DNA from: Saturnia japonica
Taxonomy: Eukaryota > Arthropoda > Insecta > Lepidoptera > Saturniidae
Direction: 5' to 3'
Length of the DNA: 64,000 bases
Assembly (NCBI GenBank): GCA_033032175.1
Contig: CM065307.1
Location: forward strand, 8,246,001-8,310,000
This document shows, in pieces, positions 1 to 11,840 of this stretch. A program made the position numbers and the translations under genes. Positions within the stretch are counted from its first letter, which is position 1, and each line of letters opens with the position of its first letter. The notes under the pieces were generated by a model. It saw only the letters and a list, made by a program, of their open reading frames with translations. It did no database searches and had not been told where the DNA came from.

Positions 1-731
1 CGTTGAGTAGATCATTCTTTCTGGAGCTTGTCAGATTATGAGGATGATCAAGATTAGTTATCAGGTCACTTACGGACAGCGATAACATTAGATATGCGAG
101 GCTTGGGGTGGTTATTTAGGGGAGGTTGGAGGTCACTGGGGGCAACCCCAAATAAACAGACATCATTCTTACATGGGTTGTCGGACCGTGTACATACAGT
201 GCTTGCACTTAACCCTCATTAAGCCCACGAGATTTGTAATTCCGTAATGAAGATATCAAGGAAAATCCTGGAGTCTCCGATAGTCTATCTGATGTCTCTC
301 TCTTCGACATCAGAAGTGGGATAAGAACACACGTGTCCAGATTTATCACGCTCGAAACTAATCCTGTGTTGATTGATAAGATTGTAATTTATTGTCGTGT
401 ACGAGGGGTTCTGAGAATCGTCCAGGTGGGCGTGTCCCTGTAACGACTAGTATGGCTTGGGAGTCGGTTTATGTAAGCCTCTTCATCTACATCTGGCAGT
501 CATTGAACGAGTTATTGATGCTGTATTGGGGTTTGAATCTGAATCTCGGTGCAGGTACAAAACACGTCATACAACCTGTAGCTACTGTTACCGGACTGAT
601 GCCTCAATTTGGTGACCGGTTTTCATTTTGTTTTGAGAATTTATTAAGATGTTTATCGTGGATACGATAGTGCCGTGCCATCCATGTTCGCCGATTGGAT
701 TCACTAGTCTAGTCCTAAAGTAAAGTTCCAT
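1..731. other. Unassigned DNA at left edge
   Basis: I recognise no gene here. The only open frame over 90 codons (392..670, plus) has no motif I know and no splice context. The base composition is less AT-rich than most intergenic DNA in this window, which suggests an old mobile element, but I found no terminal repeats or enzyme motifs. A short stretch at 291..311 resembles 6799..6818 on the far side of the copia insertion; it is low-complexity and may be chance. Confidence 0.3.
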
Positions 732-1000
732 AGTTTATCCTGGTCGAAAGGACTGCCATCCGGGCCAGACCCATAACGGGTTGGTTGAAGGGATCACTGG
801 ACCGATCCAGATGTGATGGTAGTTTATACTGATCGAAGGGAGTGCATTCCGGGCCTGACCCATTACGGGTTGGTTGAAAGAATGCACTGGACCGACCCAG
901 ATGTGTTGGCAGTTAATTCTGGTAAAAGGGACAATATCAAGGCACTTGTCCAATACAGATGTTAGTATCCTGATGGTGAAAAAAATATTCTCCTGGCTAG
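732..1000. repeat. Tandem repeat of 89-90 bp, about 2.5 to 3 units
   Basis: Units begin at about 732, 821 and 911. The first two match closely over their full length, sharing blocks such as CCCAT(A/T)ACGGGTTGGTTGAA and CACTGGACCGA(T/C)CCAGATGTG. The third unit is strongly diverged and fades out near 1000. The minus-strand open frame over this array (735..1043) is an artefact of the repetition. Function unknown; it could be a subterminal repeat of an element that now surrounds the copia insertion. Confidence 0.75.
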
Positions 1001-1926
1001 AGCCATTATGAATTCGTTGAAACGCTGCATTCGTAAGTTCCAAGTTACTACGGTTATGATCTTCTTGTGATTTTTCGTTTGGCTTGAATGACTGGAATCC
1101 GTGTAGAATAAAATCATGATATAAGCAGGATGAACGAGCGGATAAGCTACTGATTGGAAATTGTGTGTTTCAGAAGTACGATAACGCCCGTGGACAGTCT
1201 TATGTCAGTGTAGCGTGTCTCGAACCTCGGCTAATGTGAATTAGACGAACTCCTGTAAACAATGCGCTACGTCACCTTCTTGGTGGACACTTAATTTGGT
1301 GAGCAATTCTCATTTTATTTGACTCAAAACTAGAAAAACTGTTTGATATGCCGACCAGCACTTTTCCGATATTTAGTAGTAACGACAAGTTGTTGTCAGA
1401 TGCCAGAAAGGTTTTCTTGAAGAGTAGTTTTAAATCATCGTATGATTTTAAGTTCAGTGCTCTTTGACACATCAATTTTCCCTTGTCAACTTGATGTGAT
1501 AGTTTATCTTCAATTTGTTCAAACTGTTTAACGATAAGCTAAGGAAGATGCCAACGAGTCACATACCAGTCAATGTTGATGTTAATAATGATTTACATTA
1601 TAAGCAAGCTCAAGTTGTCGTAGAAAGTCGAGTTAGGTTTTCTATCGGCGGTATTGAGTTGTGATCCATGCACTGGATGTGTGAGAGCAAAGCAATTGCT
1701 AGTCAGAGAGCCGTAGCGTTAGAGGCTTTACTCGAGGGTTTCTGTAAGATTAGCGATTTCTGTTGCAGTACAGTTAAAGAAAATTTATTCAAACGACTAT
1801 AGTACATGATGAACGAGTGATTGCTGTATTTTCGAAAATTCTCCATGTTCTTATAAGTTAAGAATTCCCTTATTTTCCCCGACCCGATGAATCTAGAGTT
1901 TGGTCAGGAATGACCGAGTGGAATAA
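1001..1926. other. Unassigned DNA upstream of the copia element
   Basis: No recognisable gene. Short open frames here have no known motif. Together with 1..731 this may be the left part of an older element that was split by the copia insertion at 1931/1932. Confidence 0.3.
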
Positions 1927-1931
1927 ATTTC

Positions 1932-2130
1932 TGTTGAGTAGATACTCTTTTATAATAAATTTGTATCTTCCATATTTTAAATTTGGTATGTGTCACACAG
2001 TTCTCTGTTGTTGTGTAAAGATCTTTGCTACCTTATATATATGTTTTTTCCTGTTCTTTACTTTTAAATGCTGGTTTTATTTATTACTACAAATAACTTC
2101 CACTGCGCTACCGGCTCATAATCTGCTACA
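1932..2130 (+). repeat. 5' LTR of the copia element
   Basis: The 199-bp sequence starts TGTTGAGTAGATAC and ends ATCTGCTACA. It matches 6472..6670 at 198 of 199 positions by direct comparison. It is preceded by the target duplication ATTTC. The LTR should hold the element's promoter and polyadenylation site; I see no perfect AATAAA in it. Confidence 0.97.
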
Positions 2131-2131
2131 A

Positions 2132-2146
2132 TGGTTATGGGCCCAG
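2132..2146 (+). promoter_or_regulatory. Primer binding site for half initiator-Met tRNA
   Basis: The sequence TGGTTATGGGCCCAG begins one base after the 5' LTR. It is complementary to the anticodon stem-loop of insect initiator methionine tRNA, which contains CTGGGCCCATAACC. Drosophila copia is known to prime from a tRNA fragment cut in the anticodon loop, not from the tRNA 3' end. The match supports the same unusual priming here. Confidence 0.88.
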
Positions 2147-2267
2147 TTGCCGATAAATAGTATATAAATAAAATCAGTGGATAACGAAAGAAGAGTTATC
2201 ATATGTGATCGTCGAATAAAAGTGCAAAGAGATCAATTGTAAGTGGAGCAGCGAAAAGGGCGGCACC

Positions 2268-3827
2268 ATGACTACAGTGAGGATCGAGGTTCTTGGTAGG
2301 AATAACTATGATTCCTGGAAGGTACACGCACAGGCGATTTTAATAAAGAACGATTTATGGGAATACGTAGATGGTAGTAAACCAAAGCCAGTCGAATTAC
2401 CAGAGGCGGCTTTATGGGAGTCACAAGACTCAAAAGCGAAGGCAGAGCTACTTTTAGCGATGAGCCCGAGCGAGTTACGTCATATAAGAGAGTGTAAGAC
2501 ATCAAACGATGTTTGGTTGAAACTTGAGTCGGTATATGCTTCGAAAGGACCAGCTAGGAAGGCTAGCTTACTGAAGCAGCTCATATTATGTAAAATGAGC
2601 GAAGGTGATGATATTCATGAACACTTGGCCAAGTTCTTTGACGCTAAATGCAAGTTACACGAGATGGACGTAGAAATTCACAATGATTTAGCATCGATAA
2701 TGCTATTGTTTAGCTTGCCGTCAAGTTTCGAGAATTTCAGGTGTGCAATTGAGTCTAGAGATTCATTTCCGGACCCGGAGATATTAAAAATTAAAATTCT
2801 TGAAGAAAGCAATGCTAGGAGATCGAGTAGCGATAATACTTTCAATGTTTTGAAGAGAAATAAGAAGAAATTTGGATCAAACTCTGTACAGTCTGTCGAT
2901 AAAATGTCTAAGTTTGTTTACAAATGTTTTAAATGTCATAAAAAAGGACACAAAGCTTCGGAATGTAATAAATTAAAACAGAAGGATTTGGTAAAATATG
3001 TATCAGAAAATAAATTAACAACAGAAAAGGTCGATACTAGTTTTGTAACATTTAATTGTATTTCAGGTGATTGTCACTTTGGAAACTGCGAGAATGGAAA
3101 CTGGATTATCAATAGCGGTTGTACGAGTCATTTATGTAACGATAAAACCTATTTTGGAAAAACTTTACAGCCTTCTGACGGTACAGTGACTCTGGCTACT
3201 AATCAGAGTGCTCTAGTACAAGGTAAAGGTACAGTAAGATTGTCTGCATATAATACTAACTTCAAAAGTGTAGTTGAACTACCTAGCACGTTATATGTTC
3301 CTGATTTGCGAACTAACTTGATTTCAGTTGCAAAAATTATCGATAAGGGGTTTCATGTTACGTTTAGGGATGATAGGGCTCTAGTGACTGATACTGATGG
3401 TAATGTGAAGTTAATCGCATTTCGAAAAGATAATCTTTATTATGTAAAGGAACAGTGTGCTCAAGCTTCATCGGTTTCTAATGAAAGCGATATTTTAAAA
3501 TGGCATGAGCGTTTGGGTCACTTAAATGCAAACTATCTAACAAAACTCTTAGATCATTGCAATTTACGTGTCGGAACTAATACGAGTACCGTCAATAGGT
3601 TGCGTAATTGCGAAATATGCATACGTGGTAAAATGAGTTCTCTTCCTTTTTCTTACTCGAGCGGACCGTGTAATGAAAAACTAAAAATAGTTTATTCCGA
3701 TGTATGTGGTCCTATGAAAAATGCAGCCTTAGGAGGCGCGAAATATTTTGTGACGTTTATCGACGATTCTACGAGATGGTGCGAGGTATATTTATTAAGT
3801 AAGAAGAGTTCGGTTTTTACTGTTTAA
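2268..3827 (+). pseudogene. Copia gag, protease and first part of integrase, broken at 3' end
   Basis: The 519-codon frame starts at the first ATG after the primer site, in a good context (CACCATGA). Domain order: a gag region of the UBN2/copia type (residues about 1-200); one CCHC zinc knuckle CFKCHKKGHKASEC (about 220-233); the retroviral-type protease site near residue 282; the integrase zinc-binding region with H413 and the CEIC pair; and the start of the integrase core with the first catalytic aspartate near residue 478. The protease site reads INSGCTSH where the family has DSG, so the catalytic aspartate is replaced by asparagine. The frame then ends at TAA within the integrase core, at a short frame slip near 3823. 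It is therefore a damaged polyprotein segment, not a natural gag-only gene. Confidence 0.93.
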
Positions 3828-3931
3828 AATATACAAGCAATATGTAGAAAATATGACTGGCAAGAAAATAAAATACTTACAAACAAACTGATAATGGCGG
3901 TGAGTATTGTAATAAAGAGTTTGATGACTTC

Positions 3932-4222
3932 TTGAGTAAAGAAGGAATTTCTAGAAGAAAAACGATTCCTCATACTCCACAGCAAAACGGTGTAGCTGAG
4001 AGGATGAATAGAACACTGGTTGAGATGGCAAGATGCATGTTGTTATCATCTAAACTTTCAGGCGGGTTTTGGGCGGATGCTGTAGTGACGGCATGTCATG
4101 TTAGAAATAGGTGCCCATCTACCGCGATTAATGGCGAAATACCATATGAGAAATTCTTTGATAGACGTGTAAATATAAATTATTTAAGACCTTTTGGAAA
4201 TAATTTTTTTTATTTTAGATAA
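3932..4222 (+). pseudogene. Copia integrase core, middle fragment
   Basis: This 96-codon frame continues the integrase core. It carries HTPQQNGVAERMNRTL, where E is the third catalytic acidic residue, followed by the conserved RCPSTAIN region. It is out of frame with both neighbours. Between 3828 and 3931 the integrase reading continues in yet another frame and shows a probable 4-bp insertion in an AAAC-rich stretch near 3888, next to the GG(E)Y block. At its 3' end a T-rich run at 4203..4218 marks another slip, after which the reading resumes in the frame of the next segment. The start given is only the first available start codon, not a real one. Confidence 0.88.
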
Positions 4223-6365
4223 GGATATAAATAAGGATATATTTACAGCTCGTAGTGTAGAAGGAATTTTTGTCGGATATCCTAGAGACCAAAAAGGATA
4301 TAGAGTATGGTTGCCTAATGATCGTAAACTGATTGTTGCAAGAGATGTAAGGTTTTTAGACGTGAACACATCTGAAAACGAGAACAACATAGACCCACTA
4401 CAGGTTGTGACTGAATCACAAGAAGGGAGGCCAGTCAAGTATGTGGACTTAGAAATTAAACCATCGACTTCAAAGACTCATATTGAAGAGTCAGCTCAAC
4501 ATGAGCCTACTTTGAGTGATAGTACTGTCCTAGAAGAAGTACGAGAAGAAGAAGTTCGAAGAGGCCCAGGTAGACCTAGAATTCAAAGAGGCCAAGTAGG
4601 TAGGCCGAAGAAGGTGTACCGAACTGTCAGTGCACCGAGAAGCGAACGAGAGCAAGACGAAGATGAGTGGAGTGAAGTAGGTGGAAATAATGCCAGCAAT
4701 GAAGAAACAGCTGTAAGTTTAGATGAATTTACTGATTGTGAAGATTTCGTGGGCAATGCAATGGAAATTTCGTTAAAAGAGGCGTTATCGAGTAGTGAAG
4801 AAAAGCTTTGGAAAGAAGCGATTACTTCAGAGATACGAAGTCTCGTTACAAACCGGACGTGGGAAATCGTCAAGAAGCCCTCAAATCGTAATGTAGTAGG
4901 ATGTCGATTCGTTCTAACTACAAAGATAAATGTGGACAAATCTGAAAAGAAAAAAGCCAGATTGGTTGCCAAAGGCTACAGTCAGCGATACGGTATTGAT
5001 TATCGTGATACTTTTGCGCCAGTGATGAGGCTTGATACTGTCAGATTGTTATCCACTTTAGCTGTTGAGTTAGATATGGAAATACATCAGATAGATATCA
5101 ACACAGCCTATCTGAATGGATATCTAGACGAAGAGGTATACATGAAAATACCGGAATTTTTAAAAGAAAGTCTCGTTAAATTGTTACAAACGGAAGATTT
5201 TTTAGTCAAGAAACAGGCGCAGCAAATGTTAGCGGACATACGAGCGGGTGACAATGTTTGCCGTTTACGCAAGTCTTTGTATGGCTTAAAGCAATCTGGA
5301 CGCCAGTGGAACATAAGACTTGACGAAAAATTGAAGAATATGAACTTTAAGCAGTCATTAAATGAGCCGTGTTTTTATTTTAAAGAGGTTGACGACTGCG
5401 GATCAAAACTCTTTGTCTGTGTATATACGGACGATATTTTGATTGCAAGTCAGAAAAAAGATTGTATTCTGGATTTTAAAAAGGAATTAGGAAAAGAGTT
5501 CGAATTGAAAGACTATGGAATTGCAAAGTTTATATTGGGAATAGATATTGATAGAAGTGACAACGTCATAAAGTTGACACAATCTCAATACATAAATAAA
5601 ATAGTACAACGTTTTGGACTCCAAGATTGTAAGGATACAAATGCCACACCAATGGAGGTTAATTTAAAACTACAGAATATTGATACTGATAGTGATTCTA
5701 TTTTTCCGTATAGGGAGTTAATAGGTTGTTTGATCTATTTATCCGTAGGTACCAGGCCAGATATTGCAAATGCAGTAGCAAAAATGGGTCAGTTTGTCGA
5801 TAAAGCAGATAAAAATTGTTGGAAAGCGGCAATGAGGATCCTCCGTTACTTAAAAAGGACGCGTGATTATGGTCTTGTTTATAAGAAAACTGGTAAGTCT
5901 ATTAAGGGATATTCTGATAGTGATTGGGGCAATTGTATTATAGATAGACATAGTTATTCAGGTTATGTTTTTACCTTAGCTGGTGCAGCAATATCCTGGA
6001 AGTCACAAAAACAGAGGTCTGTCGCGACTTCTACTTGTGAGGCAGAATATGTAAGTTTATCATCGGTAGCTATGAAAGAGGCTATCTACTTAAATAGTTT
6101 GTTGACTGAAATCGGGTTAGCGACTGTGAGCAGGGTACAATTACATGCGGACAATCAGGGAGCAATAGCGTTATCGAAAGATCCCGTATTCCATTCCCGC
6201 AGTAAGCACATTAGTATCAAGTATCATTTCTTGAGAGATACGTTAAAAACTAACAAAGATATTGTGGTGAAATATATTCCAACAGAACTGATGTTTGGTG
6301 ATATATTAACGAAACCACTGCCTAAGCAAAAACATTTTTGTATGGAAGGTTTAGGCGTTACTTAG
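4194..6365 (+). pseudogene. Copia integrase C-terminus, reverse transcriptase and RNase H
   Basis: This intact 723-codon stretch holds the rest of the polyprotein. Residues 15-70 are the integrase C-terminal region (IFVGYPRDQKGYRVW). A charged linker follows with two AT-hook-like GRP motifs (GPGRPRIQRG, VGRPKK). Reverse transcriptase spans about 220-480 with HQIDINTAYLNG and the catalytic YTDD box at 411-414. RNase H follows (about 570-710) with YSDSDWG, TCEAEY and LHADNQGA supplying the acidic residues. It ends at TAG six bases before the 3' untranslated region. The domains are complete and uninterrupted, so the damage is confined to the upstream half. Without the upstream frames there is no normal start of translation. 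Confidence 0.93.
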
Positions 6366-6462
6366 TTTCTTAAATTTTTAATGTGCTGTTATGTTTATAT
6401 ACCTTGTTTGTTTCTCTAAGTATATAGTAGATAGTTATACTATGTTTTGGAAGGTACAATTT

Positions 6463-6471
6463 AAGGGAGCG
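6463..6471 (+). promoter_or_regulatory. Polypurine tract of the copia element
   Basis: AAGGGAGCG lies directly before the 3' LTR, in the place where plus-strand priming occurs in LTR elements. It is short and has one pyrimidine. The call rests mainly on position. Confidence 0.7.
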
Positions 6472-6670
6472 TGTTGAGTAGATACTCTTTTATAATAAAT
6501 TTGTATCTTCCATATTTTAAATTTGGTATGTGTCACACAGTTCTCTGTTGTTGTGTAAAGATCTTTGCTACCTTATATATATGTTTTTTCCTGTTCTTTA
6601 CTTTTATATGCTGGTTTTATTTATTACTACAAATAACTTCCACTGCGCTACCGGCTCATAATCTGCTACA
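6472..6670 (+). repeat. 3' LTR of the copia element
   Basis: 199 bp, TG...CA, matching the 5' LTR except for one A/T difference (CTTTTATATG here, CTTTTAAATG in the 5' copy). It is followed at once by the target duplication ATTTC at 6671..6675. Confidence 0.97.
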
Positions 6671-6675
6671 ATTTC

Positions 6676-7992
6676 TTTCGTAAATTATTTGTTCGCAGGG
6701 TACCTAACTATCACAAGAGGACGTGTGAGATGTCAGGAAGGTCCTGTCAGAGAATCGCGTCTATGGGAGTATTTTAAAAGAAGAAAACATGCATTTGATA
6801 TCTCTCTCTTCGACATATACAATATAAATTAACTTATCTTTTCGTAAAGGAATGCAAAAACATAAATTTTTATATTGAAATACTTAGCCTATGTCTTCTA
6901 AATAAAAAATCTCTATGATAATGATGTTCCTCAAAGGGCTTTTGACTCATTGCCTTAGGATTTGGATTTAAATTTAATTTTACTATTAAACTACTACTCA
7001 GTTTTACTTTCGGATTATATTGCATTTTAGTAGATAATAGTTTTTTTTTATACTTGCTCGGCAAAATTACTGTACAGCAACTGATGGTAAGTACGGTGGA
7101 GTTCAGAAATAATGGCGACTGTCAGTGACATAAAGGAGAACACCCATGGTTATATGGACTCCAGTCTCTTATTGTGTCTAAATTAATTTTGTGTATAATA
7201 TTCAAGATTTACTGTAACTGAACTCCTCAACTGTAAACATCGTTCAGTGATAACCATTTCATGGTACTATTTTGTTACTGCAGCATGCACAAATTATTTT
7301 CGAATATTATTTTTAATCATGTTGTTATTATGTTTAAAAGATATTGAGTTGCTTAAGTATTATTAATATTATATGATCTTTGTTAAAAATGTATTATGAT
7401 CTTGGTCAAATGTACAAAGTAAAATATTAATCATGTAATGGTATGTGTAATGGAAGCAACACCCACAGAAATGTCTATTGCACAGTAACAATTAAACTAA
7501 TTTTCTGGCCTTAAATAATATTCCCACCTTCAAAACTATTATATCTTAATAACAATATACTTCTTAAATGATTAACGATCTTAATTAGGAAGACGAAAAG
7601 TAAAAAAATATAAAAAAATTACTATTATATCTTAATATAGGGGCACCATGTCATGCCGACTTTGCCATTCGGGGAAAATTCCTAGTAGAAAGGGAATGGG
7701 ATTTCCTTAGTATTCCATTGTTCTCAAAAGAGTGAGAGCTATTTTTCACAGAAAACAGGGTCAAATGAGACTTGCTGCTGAATGTGATACTAAGAAAAAT
7801 TGTGCACCCCAGAAACTAGCAGGAAACAATATACAATATATTAGAGTTAATTCACAGAGGAAACTCATGGTAGAACATTGCTAGATCAAATTAGTAAAGA
7901 GTGTGAAGCACGGCTTACTGTTACATATGAGTACCACACTGTGTCTCAAGAACCAGGGATATTCAATATAGAATTTCAGAACACCTGTATAT
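6676..7992. other. Unassigned AT-rich DNA right of the copia element
   Basis: No gene is recognisable. The first 150 bases are less AT-rich and probably continue the sequence split by the copia insertion. The rest is AT-rich with only short, motif-free open frames. Confidence 0.35.
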
Positions 7993-8090
7993 CTGCTTTT
8001 TTGTTAATTGCTGGTTCTCATACACAAAGCATGATATACCACTGCTTTTTTGTTAATTGCTGGTTCTCATACACAAAGCATGATATACCA
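7993..8090. repeat. Perfect 49-bp tandem duplication
   Basis: The 49-bp unit beginning CTGCTTTTTTGTTAATTG occurs at 7993..8041 and again at 8042..8090 with no mismatch. Two identical copies point to a recent duplication. The surrounding DNA has no recognised gene. Confidence 0.9.
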
Positions 8091-11056
8091 CTCATATGAA
8101 GTCACAACCACAGCTAATATTATAATAAATATATAAAGAAAAGAAAGGATTTTCAACTCAACAAATACATAGTTCAATGAAAGTGAACTGGCATGACATC
8201 CTGAATTCAGGATAATGTGATAGAGAACCATGGTTGATTTAGTGCTACATGTCTGATTTTTGCAATTAACTCTGTGAATATCCATAATACATACAATATA
8301 CATAATAATATGGTCCAGTGGTTAATAAATTATCAATGCCAATACTAAGTAAATATACATTGACAATGTATTATAAGTATGAAGAGCAAAAGAGAATGGA
8401 CTATACTTTCTGCTCCATCTCTGTAACTGCTTTTTTAGTGCTAAATGCGCCACAGTTCTGAAAATAGTTAAGCTTCAGTGTTGTTTTTTATGGGAATAAA
8501 GTAAATGCACATTTTAATTTACATCTGAAATTGAACAGTGTTTTGTGCAAGTGTACCATAGTAAACTTTAAGGACACTCGAGTAAAATAATAACAATATA
8601 GCTAGTTCACACCCTGTTACACTATCTTTCTTTCTAACACCTTATCTGTCTGTGTTTATATTCTTTACTGCACACTATATTTTAAATTATAATCAATAAA
8701 CATGCACATAATATTGTACATTACATTGCATTGCAGTAATATCCTGATAATCCTGAGAATGTCAGCTGTTATGTCTTCAGGAATATTATGCATTTATAAT
8801 ATAAAAGATAGATATGGAATAAAGTGGAAATGTAATATGAAAGCAACTCAACAGAGGCTGCAAAGACAATAAATGCATTGTTTAATTTTGTTAATAACTA
8901 GCTTGTGCCAGAGGCTTAAGATGGTAAAATAATTATTAAAATAATTATTAAATTGCCTTTTCAAATATTTAATTACTCATTTTCTAAAATCAGCATATTA
9001 TGATGTATTTATTTATTTGTATGTAAACAAGGGTCTGCACAACAATTTTTGCTACCCAAGTCCGGTGAAGCTCTAAAAGCTGCAGCGGCTTCAGGGACCC
9101 TAAGGCTAAAAGTGTAGTCAGATCTAAAAAAACAATTTTTACGCTTCTTGAGTTATCTATAAAGGTGTAATTTGATAAAAAAAGAAGTTTGTCAGCCAAA
9201 ATGAGCCTATTATCCAAAAAATTTACTACAAAAACTTTATTATACCAACAAACCTATCAGACCTAAACACATTAAAATTTCATGCCAGGGGGCTCTATTA
9301 TATATACCATTTCCATTTATTTATTTTCTCGATGACAGCTCCTGCCAAAACTTGAAGGAGCATCTTTTTTACATTATGTATGCATTATTTTATAATAAAT
9401 ATGATGTTTACACACGTACAAGGTTATACCAGAGTCAGAGAAACTGATAGGGATGGAGCTATATCAATAAAAGTAACACGATAACAGGCCCAATATTTTT
9501 TACAAAATGTAAGGAACTAAACTACTGCCGGATACTTTTGTACAAATTTATTAACTAATATTATATTTCATTACAAGATGTTACACATATTAATTCTTGT
9601 TTGATAATGCCAAATTCTTCAAAATTTTCAAAGCTGTTGTAAAATAAGTAGGTATAGGTAGGTACTCAACAAAGAAAGGAAATAATTATAAGGACAGGTA
9701 ATCTTTATTTATTTATTTTAATCAAAATCTGATGAATCGTCACTACTTATTTCATATTAATATTCATTCAGATCAATATCATTACTTATTTGGTCACAAC
9801 ACTACAACTATCAAATTAGAACTGTCATCCAGAAAATAAAGAAATGGAAATAGTATAATAGTACACAACAAAACTACACACCAGCAACTAAATGTGAAAA
9901 GCCAGAATGTAACTTGATAATATAGTTAGTTAATGTAACTTAAATGTGTAACCCAAATTTCTAACTAAACTAGGTAAGATATAGTGGTCTCTTTGTCTTT
10001 ATATCAGAAAAGTGTTTCTAACTTTTATTTTCTGTTAATATTGTTGTATTTTCTGTGTAATACTTACGTCTGCAAAATCAAATTATCAATGTGGAGATAT
10101 TTATTTTTTAAATTATTAGCAGTGAGCAATGTACATTTGTATAAATATGACGGGAGGCTTATTCTTTCAAAAAGGCAATGTATGTATAAAATAATAAGAA
10201 AAATATTTATAGGTGAACTTTTCATTACGTTTTTATTGGATCGGACTCCCTTCTGGAAGAGTTTCACCATTCACCACTGAACTTTACCGTAAGCCAAAGA
10301 AAAAAAAAAATCCTATTTCATGATTAATTGTAGATTTAGAATTTGTATTTTAATTAATTTACTTTTTTTTTTAAATACATAGCTGAAGATTTCTATCCAG
10401 TAAAAACGAATAATCACATTAGCTTATATTAAAATATTGCAAATTTTCATTAGTTATTTTAAAGGGTTTTGTTAATTAGATAATGCACATTTTGATATAT
10501 TCACGGAAATGACACGAAACCGCGTAGTTACATCATGACCTTCTGATAAATAGGTAAGTGTGCGTTGCAAAATAATTGAATAGGTATATTCGGTAGTAGT
10601 AATCAATACCTAGACCACCTTCATTTTGTGATTAGAATAATAAAATTGCACTTACCTATGAAACGTTTTGAGCAAAAACGTATTTTACAAATCAGTCTGT
10701 TGGCCTAATTTAGATACATTATAATATGATGATACCTCAAATATAAGACGTAATAAATCACTAACGCTATTTCTTAACGCGAATGTTTAGCAGAACTTCA
10801 AATCGATTATTTATCTACTCTACAGAAAATTTCACGAAAATTATAAAATTCACATAAAACCCACCAAATGTCACTATTTCGAGATGAAATGACACTGTTT
10901 AATTTTTATCCATACAGATTTTCACGGAATTTCAAGCGTCTAGAGAACAACAGCTGGCGACTGCTGCCAGCTCCATTTGAGTGTTGGGCGCTTGATTCCG
11001 CTAAACAAATGTGATTAAAAAGCGCTGGATTATAACGCTGTTTATAAATTATGTGT
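8091..11056. other. Long AT-rich stretch with no recognised gene
   Basis: I see no gene. Open frames are short, without conserved motifs, and are as expected for AT-rich DNA. A moderately GC-rich patch near 9030..9110 (around AAGCTGCAGCGGCTTC) may be a repeat remnant but matches nothing I can name. Confidence 0.35.
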
Positions 11057-11084
11057 TAAATAGATACGTTCCACATTACCACCG

Positions 11085-11560
11085 ATAAAATTGAAGTGTC
11101 TGTTTGTAATGTCCAAGTAACAGTTTTTTACTAAATGCATATGAAAGTTTATACGATACCTATAACAAAAAGCCCATTTTTGAATTTTTGTCTGTCTGTC
11201 TGTTTGTTTGTTCCGGATAATCACCGAAACGGTTGGACCGAATTTCGCGGGACTCTCACTGATAGATAGCTGATGATATAGAGAGTAACTTAGGCTACTT
11301 TTATTTTAGAAAAAGAATTAGGGTTCCGCACAAATAAAAATAAACTGGTCATAGTGAATCAATTCGGGCGCTTAAATTGTTTATACTGAGTAAACGATAA
11401 GAGATATAGCAAATTAATGTATGAAATAATTATAGGCATTAAAAAGACCTATAGAAAAGTCCGTGAGAGTATACATCTATCTTCTAAGGAACACCCACAA
11501 TAAGGATTTTTGTCTTAAAAATAGCCGGGAGCGGAGGAGCGAAGCCACGGGCACAGCTAG
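11085..11560 (+). mobile_element. Short non-autonomous Helitron, copy A
   Basis: The copy ends GCCACGGGCACAGCTAG with T directly after it, the CTAG|T end expected of Helitrons. Its body (AAAATTGAAGTGTCTGTT, the ACAAAAATTC/TGTCTGTC block, the AAGTAGCCTAAG block in reverse, AGATAG...TTCTAAGGAACACC) matches copies C, D and E in this window. The first bases are diverged, so the 5' end is approximate. No coding capacity. Confidence 0.75.
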
Positions 11561-11756
11561 TAACAAATGTATTATTTGATTGACCAAAAAATTTGTGACT
11601 ATAAGTAGGTATAGTTAAGTTTTCGTAATTTCAAGTACCTATCGTTTACGTTCTGAACCAAAACGAGTTTACCTATGTATAGCGCATAGCATAGTATTGG
11701 AATTAAAACATCAAATATTTGAGATAATTTTTCATTTAGACTCATTTTTCATTTAT

Positions 11757-11840
11757 TTTTTCACTCGGCGAATTATGGGTGTACAATTAGTACACCTCTG
11801 CCTAACCCTTCGGGGAATACAGGCGTGATAGTATGTTTCT
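11757..11840 (+). repeat. 3' tail of a LINE or LINE-derived SINE
   Basis: The block TCACTCGGCGAATTATGGG ... TACACCTCTGCCTA ... CTTCGGGGAATACAGGCGTGA resembles the 3' tail of an abundant lepidopteran retroposon family that I recall with the same wording of blocks. Only the tail is present. Family assignment (LINE or its SINE partner) is from memory and not certain. Confidence 0.45.

Larger units (their letters stand above)
1932..6670 (+). mobile_element. Copia (Ty1/copia) LTR retrotransposon, young but coding-defective
   Basis: The element is 4739 bp and runs from the first base of the 5' LTR to the last base of the 3' LTR. Both LTRs are 199 bp, begin TG and end CA. They are flanked by a perfect 5-bp target duplication ATTTC at 1927..1931 and 6671..6675. 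The LTRs differ at one position (2067 against the matching 3' base), which points to a recent insertion. Internal order is gag, protease, integrase, reverse transcriptase, RNase H, the Ty1/copia order and not that of Ty3. The primer site matches the inside of initiator-Met tRNA, as in Drosophila copia. The coding region carries at least three frame lesions, so this copy cannot make a complete polyprotein. Confidence 0.97.

Noticed and set aside
291..6818. Near-identical words at 291..311 and 6799..6818 as possible outer LTR remnants around the copia element
   Set aside because: Only about 20 bases match, they are partly CT-repeat, and similarity does not extend on either side.
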